Source of the DNA: UBA3792 sp946185305
GTDB lineage: Bacteria > Bacillota > Clostridia > Christensenellales > CAG-138
Direction of reading: 5' to 3'
Assembly: GCA_946185305.1 (NCBI GenBank)
Contig: CAMHJE010000041.1
Coordinates: 1-18,088 of the forward strand
Length of the DNA: 18,088 bases
This document shows, piece after piece, positions 14,158 to 18,088 of this stretch. Each line of letters opens with the position of its first letter. Positions within the stretch are counted from its first letter, which is position 1. Under the pieces are notes generated by a model. That model saw only the letters and a program-made list of their open reading frames with translations, ran no database searches and was not told the origin of the DNA. The translations under genes were made by a program, and so were the position numbers.

Positions 14158-15033
14158 ATGGCAAACGTGTATTTCACCCGGGAGATCACGCCCGAAAGCG
14201 TGATCCGTATGTACAAGGCACTCGGCAAGGAGCTGACCGGCCGCGTCGCGGTCAAGGTGCACTCCGGCGAGCAGGGCAACCAGAACTTCCTGCGTCCCGC
14301 GTTTCTGAAGCCGATGGTCGATTACGTCGGCGGCACGGTCGTGGAGTGCAACACGGCCTACGGCGGCGCAAGAAATTCGACCCAAAAGCACAAAAAGCTG
14401 TTCAAAACTCACGGCTGGACGGAGCTGTTCGACGTGGATCTGATGGACGCCGAGGGGCCGGATGTGCGCTTCGAGATCCCGAACGGCAAGGCGATTCAGG
14501 AAAACTTTGTCGGAAAGAACCTCCTGCACTATGATTCGATGCTCGTGCTGGCGCACTTCAAGGGGCACCCGATGGGCGGCTTTGGCGGCGCGCTCAAGCA
14601 GCTTTCGATCGGCTGCGCGTCGAGCGAGGGCAAGGCCTATATCCATTCGGCAGGCTATACCAAGGATCAGAGCATCGTGTGGGGCAATCACGCCGAGCAG
14701 GACAGATTCCTCGAAGCGATGGCGGATGCGGCGGGCAGCGTCGTGCGGCACTTTAACGGCAACATGGCGTTCGTGTCCGTGATGTGCAACCTGTCCGTGG
14801 ACTGCGACTGCTGCGAGGTCGCGGAGGACCCGTGCATGCAGGATATCGGCATCCTTTCGTCGCTCGACCCGGTCGCGCTCGACACGGCCTGCATGGATCG
14901 CATCTATGCGTCCGACGATCCCGGCAAGGCGCATTTCCTTGCCCGCGTGAACCGGCAGCACGGCACGTACATTCTCGACGCCGCCGAGGCGCAGGGCTAC
15001 GGCAGCAAGGCGTATACGCTGATCGAGCTGTAA
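14158..15033 (+). CDS. DUF362 domain protein
   Basis: 291 residues, start set by AAAGGAG about 8 nt before the ATG. It fits the DUF362 family: VAVKVHSGEQGNQNFLRPAFLKPMVDYV, the conserved GGTVVECNTAYGG, then VLAHFKGHPMGGFGGALKQLSIGCASSEGK in the middle and the ending LDPVALDTACMDRIY. Many DUF362 proteins carry a separate ferredoxin-type cluster domain; here there is none, but a compact group Cys216, Cys218, Cys219 and Cys226 (CDCCEVAEDPC) could bind a metal. DUF362 proteins are presumed to be redox or metal-linked; the reaction is not known. No membrane span or signal is seen. It sits between DUF2974 and the acyltransferase gene, spacings 28 and 48 nt, without terminators, so a three-gene operon is likely. 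Confidence 0.88.
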   Translation: MANVYFTREITPESVIRMYKALGKELTGRVAVKVHSGEQGNQNFLRPAFLKPMVDYVGGTVVECNTAYGGARNSTQKHKKLFKTHGWTELFDVDLMDAEGPDVRFEIPNGKAIQENFVGKNLLHYDSMLVLAHFKGHPMGGFGGALKQLSIGCASSEGKAYIHSAGYTKDQSIVWGNHAEQDRFLEAMADAAGSVVRHFNGNMAFVSVMCNLSVDCDCCEVAEDPCMQDIGILSSLDPVALDTACMDRIYASDDPGKAHFLARVNRQHGTYILDAAEAQGYGSKAYTLIEL

Positions 15034-15065
15034 CGGGGGACAAACCTGCACGAACGTTTTTCACC

Positions 15066-15078
15066 GCACCGGAGGTGC
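15066..15078 (+). promoter_or_regulatory. Small hairpin enclosing the ribosome site of the acyltransferase gene
   Basis: GCACC (15066-15070), loop GGA, GGTGC (15074-15078). The Shine-Dalgarno GGAGGT (15071-15076) is partly in the loop and partly in the stem, 5 nt before the ATG. It could dampen initiation; with 5 bp it is only moderately stable. Confidence 0.35.
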
Positions 15079-15081
15079 CTT

Positions 15082-16356
15082 ATGCGACAGGAGGATTTGG
15101 AACGCTTCGACATGCGCCGTAAGCCGATGCGGACGGCGTGGTATCTGCGCCCGCTGACGTATCTTTTGAGCGCGCCGGACGTATGGAAGCACCGCGCAAA
15201 GATCACCAAGATCCGCGCCGAGGGGTTGAAGCCGCCGTATGTGCTGTTGTGCAACCACAACGCATTTTTGGATTTCAAGGTCGCAACGACGGCGATCTAC
15301 CCGCACCGTGCGAACTATGTCGTCGCCATTGACGGATTCATCGGGCGCGAATGGCTTTTGCGGCGCGTCGGGTGCATCTGCAAGCGCAAGTTCACCGGCG
15401 ATCTCACGCTGATCCGGCAGCTCAAGCGCGTCGTGGACAACGGCGACGTATGCCTGCTCTATCCGGAGGCGCGCTATTCGCTCTGCGGCACGACCGCCGT
15501 CCTGCCCGCATCGCTGGGCAAGCTCTGCAAGCTGCTCGGCGTGCCGGTCGTCACGCTGATCTGCCACGGGCACCATATCGACTCGCCGTTCTGGAACCTG
15601 CATCCGCGCGGCGTCCGTCCCACCGAAGCGGAGTTTACCGTGCAGTACACCGCCGAGGAATTGCAAAAGGCCACGCCGGACGAGATCAACGCGCGGCTTG
15701 TGGAAGCGTTTCAGTACGACGAATACGCCTGGCAAAAGGCGCGCGGCATCCGCGTGACCTATCCAAAGCGCGCCGAGGGACTGGAAAAGGTGCTCTACCA
15801 ATGCTCGCATTGCCAAACCGAGTATCGCATGGCGTCCGAGGGGACGGCGCTGTTCTGCCGCGCGTGCGGCAAGCGGTGGCAGTATACCGAGCTTGGCGAG
15901 CTTGCGGCTGAAGCCGGCGAAACGGAATTTTCGCACATTCCGGACTGGTATGAATGGGAGCGCATCAACGTGCGGCGCGAGGTCGAAGCCGGGACGTATG
16001 ATACGGGCGAGCTGCCGGTTTTGGTGCGGTCGCTGCCGAATGCGAAGCGGTTCATCGAGCTCGGTGAGGGCGTTTTGCGCCACGACATGCACGGCTTTTC
16101 CGTGCGCGGCACGGACCGCGACGGCGACCCGTTTTCGATGGACATTCCGAAGGCCATGCAGTATTCATGTCACATCGAATATGAATATCTCGGCAAATAC
16201 GGCGACTGCGTCGATCTCAACACGCTCGACGATACGTGGTACATCTACCCGCACGACTGCGATTTCGCGGTCACGAAAATGGCCCTCGCCACCGAGGAGC
16301 TGTATCAAAAGGATCGCCGCGACGCCGGAAAACCGTGCAAGGACGGGCTGGCGTAA
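15082..16356 (+). CDS. PlsC-like acyltransferase fused to zinc ribbon and unknown C-terminal domain
   Basis: 424 residues. The N-terminal half (about 40-230) is a glycerol-3-phosphate/lysophospholipid acyltransferase-like domain: CNHNAFLDF gives the HX4D catalytic motif (His59, Asp64), and YPEARYS at 127-133 is a variant of the usual PEGTRS substrate-binding block. Such enzymes move acyl chains to lysophosphatidic acid at the membrane. A four-cysteine zinc ribbon follows (CX2C at 241-244 and CX2C at 259-262), then about 160 residues I do not recognise (tryptophan- and tyrosine-rich, with HDMHGFSVRGTDRDGDPFSMDIPKAMQYS). PlsC is normally about 200-250 residues, so the rest is an added module of unknown role. 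No clear membrane span is visible. Last gene before a terminator and convergent with the transporter. The acyltransferase fold is likely; the acceptor is uncertain. Confidence 0.82.
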   Translation: MRQEDLERFDMRRKPMRTAWYLRPLTYLLSAPDVWKHRAKITKIRAEGLKPPYVLLCNHNAFLDFKVATTAIYPHRANYVVAIDGFIGREWLLRRVGCICKRKFTGDLTLIRQLKRVVDNGDVCLLYPEARYSLCGTTAVLPASLGKLCKLLGVPVVTLICHGHHIDSPFWNLHPRGVRPTEAEFTVQYTAEELQKATPDEINARLVEAFQYDEYAWQKARGIRVTYPKRAEGLEKVLYQCSHCQTEYRMASEGTALFCRACGKRWQYTELGELAAEAGETEFSHIPDWYEWERINVRREVEAGTYDTGELPVLVRSLPNAKRFIELGEGVLRHDMHGFSVRGTDRDGDPFSMDIPKAMQYSCHIEYEYLGKYGDCVDLNTLDDTWYIYPHDCDFAVTKMALATEELYQKDRRDAGKPCKDGLA

Positions 16357-16384
16357 CCCCGGATAACCGCATAAAGACATACAA

Positions 16385-16412
16385 AAAGAGCATCCCGCAG
16401 GATGCTCTTTCG
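16385..16412. terminator. Bidirectional terminator between the acyltransferase and transporter genes
   Basis: AAAGAGCATCC (16385-16395) pairs with GGATGCTCTTT (16400-16410) over 11 bp with loop CGCA. A-rich sequence precedes and T-rich sequence follows, and it lies between two convergent stops (16356 and 16425). Confidence 0.88.
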
Positions 16413-16424
16413 TGCATTTTGGGG

Positions 16425-18088
16425 TTATGCCCGGACGGCGGCTTTGCCGTTGGCTTTACGCAGCTCGTTATACTCGGCGAGCAGCGCGGCTTCCTTATCG
16501 GCAAGCGCCTTGCGCTGTTCGGCGGAGAGGGCGGCGAGCTTCTTTTCCTCGGCAGCCTTCGCGTCGGCCTGCTTCTTCAGCTCGGCCTGATAGGCTTCTT
16601 CGCCTTCCTCCAGACGGATCTTCTCCTCGGCGGAGATGTAGGCGCGGCCCTCGGCTTCGGCAGCGGCCTTCTGGTCCTGCACGATGGCCTTGTGGTCGAG
16701 CTTGCCGTACTTCTCGACGAGCATGAAGATGAACGTGAGGGCGATCACGAGATAGCAGATCGTTTCACCGCCGATAAATACCCACGGCATAGCGGCCTGT
16801 ACGCGGCCGAGCATGGCGGCGTCGGTGTTCAGCAGGTTCACGTCATAGCCGGTCGCGGAGATGACCGCGTTCAGCACGCCGGTCGTAAGGCCGGTCATGC
16901 CCGCCATGATCGCGCCGTAGATCATCATGGAGAAGCCGTCGGTACGGACGCCGTTCAGCGCCTCCTGGTGGTCGAGGATATCGGCCAGCAGCGCCATGGA
17001 GAGGTACATAGCCGGGGTGGAGCCGAGCGCCTTCACGACGAAGGAGATCGTGACCATCACGAAGTTGTGCGGGAATAGCATGCCGATGACACCGCCGACG
17101 ACGGCGAGGCCTGCACCGAGCATGATGGCCTTGCCCTTGCCGATCTTATTGGCAAGCGGCAGCGCGACGACCATGCCGACCGCCGTGGGGATCGCGCCGA
17201 TGATGGCAAGGATGCCCTGCAGCTGACCGCCGTAGGTGATCGTGTAGTTGCCTGCGGCGTCCGCAAACATCGAGGTGCAGAAGTAGTTCTGGCTGACGTT
17301 TTTGATCATGCCGCCGAACTGATACAGGAAGAAGAAGACCATCATGATGATCCAGAACTTATCCTTGAAGCAGATCTTGGCCTGCTCGCCGAAGGACAGG
17401 GCTTTCTTGGTTTCCTTTTCCTCGACGCCGAGCGTTTCCTCGGTGACGCGCTCACGGGTGAAGAAGTATTCGACAAGGCAGCCGATGGCGGTAATCACGA
17501 TCAGCGCGATCACGAATACCTTCCAATGGTCGTAGGACGCCTGCACGTCGTACAGCACCGCACCGGCTTCGTCCACGTAATAATCGACCTTGCCGGTCAG
17601 CTCGGAAAGCACCGCCGTGCCCTTGCCGCTCATGTCCTTGACGAACAGCAGATCGAGGAAGAACGGGAGGATCATGCTCGAAAGACCCATCGCGGCCAGC
17701 GCGGTCGCATTCGACGCGGTGGCGAGCAGCGAGCGGTCCTTGGAGTTGCGCGTGGACAGGTTAATCAGGCCTGCGTGCGGCGTGTAGTACATCGGGTAGG
17801 CAAAGGCGAACCAGAGGTTATAGCCGATGGCGATGCAGATCAGCATGCCGGTGTGCCAATCGGTATTCGCGGCGTTATACGGCGGGAACACGAACAGGAA
17901 CAAAAGACCGAGAAGGCTGATCGGCAGCGAGACAAGGAGCAGCGGCCTTGCCTTGCCGGCCTTGGATTTCATGTTGTCCATCAGGCGCCCGACGAGGATG
18001 TTGCCGAACACGACGAAGATGACCGAGATGACCGGCAGCCACTTGAAGAACTCGCTGGCCCAGCTGTTGATGTTCAGCACGTCGGTCA
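16425..18088 (-). CDS. GPH-family sugar:cation symporter with long charged C-terminal tail (5' truncated by window)
   Basis: Membrane carrier of the glycoside-pentoside-hexuronide (MelB-like, MFS_2) family, importing a sugar with Na+ or H+. The frame is open to the window edge (TDVLNINSWA precedes the first usable GTG at 18080), and GPH proteins have a helix ending in YTDVL before this point, so perhaps 35-40 N-terminal residues are missing. Seen: GRLMDNMKSKAGKARPLLL (the conserved loop 2-3 motif with Asp and RP), AYPMYYTPHAGLINLSTRNSKDR, and about 10 further hydrophobic spans. After the last span comes a 96-residue tail rich in Ala, Glu and Lys, strongly helical with heptad-like spacing, unlike normal GPH members. 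The substrate cannot be named; no glycosidase is adjacent. The promoter lies outside. Confidence 0.9.
   Translation of the reverse strand, partial: TDVLNINSWASEFFKWLPVISVIFVVFGNILVGRLMDNMKSKAGKARPLLLVSLPISLLGLLFLFVFPPYNAANTDWHTGMLICIAIGYNLWFAFAYPMYYTPHAGLINLSTRNSKDRSLLATASNATALAAMGLSSMILPFFLDLLFVKDMSGKGTAVLSELTGKVDYYVDEAGAVLYDVQASYDHWKVFVIALIVITAIGCLVEYFFTRERVTEETLGVEEKETKKALSFGEQAKICFKDKFWIIMMVFFFLYQFGGMIKNVSQNYFCTSMFADAAGNYTITYGGQLQGILAIIGAIPTAVGMVVALPLANKIGKGKAIMLGAGLAVVGGVIGMLFPHNFVMVTISFVVKALGSTPAMYLSMALLADILDHQEALNGVRTDGFSMMIYGAIMAGMTGLTTGVLNAVISATGYDVNLLNTDAAMLGRVQAAMPWVFIGGETICYLVIALTFIFMLVEKYGKLDHKAIVQDQKAAAEAEGRAYISAEEKIRLEEGEEAYQAELKKQADAKAAEEKKLAALSAEQRKALADKEAALLAEYNELRKANGKAAVRA

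Overview
The window looks like chromosomal core sequence from a GC-rich Gram-positive anaerobe of the class Clostridia, possibly an Oscillospirales-type gut lineage. The lineage is inferred from strong AAGGAGG-type ribosome binding sites, sigma-A-type promoters with 17-nt spacers, short hairpin terminators, and Firmicutes-style proteins (TypA, PgcA-like mutase, DeoD, GPH transporter). I see no phage, IS element, CRISPR array, tRNA or rRNA. Two genes run off the window: the pseudouridine synthase on the left and the GPH transporter on the right.

Left block (1-3744, + strand). A tandem two-domain RluA-type pseudouridine synthase (5' end missing) is followed by an alpha-D-phosphohexomutase-family enzyme and then deoD purine nucleoside phosphorylase. 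The mutase and deoD are nearly contiguous and suggest nucleoside salvage, with the mutase possibly acting as phosphopentomutase. A 13-bp hairpin closes this block.

Middle-left block (3769-7124, + strand). A DUF4160 gene broken by one in-frame TAG is followed by an intact DUF2442 partner gene, then uvrB, then a one-span membrane protein with a lamin-tail-like outer domain, ending in a rho-independent terminator. A separate gene at 7265 encodes an XRE regulator carrying two membrane spans, with its own terminator behind it.

Middle block (8022-10114). typA/bipA has a very clear sigma-A promoter. Behind it lies the most unusual sequence of the window: an array of five short hairpins with three-base loops. 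Their stems differ in sequence and length but stay self-complementary, and each is preceded by the constant 7-mer GC(G/T)AAAT. A bidirectional terminator and a perfect 11-bp inverted repeat follow, between typA and the convergent tldD-tldE operon.

Right block (10132-18088). tldD-tldE (- strand, 1-nt overlap) is divergent from a DUF2974 alpha/beta-hydrolase gene. The promoter of the hydrolase gene overlaps an 18-bp perfect palindrome, a likely operator. Downstream on + come a DUF362 protein and a PlsC-like acyltransferase fused to a zinc ribbon and an unknown C-terminal domain. A bidirectional terminator separates the last gene from the convergent GPH-family sugar:cation symporter, which has an unusual 96-residue charged tail.
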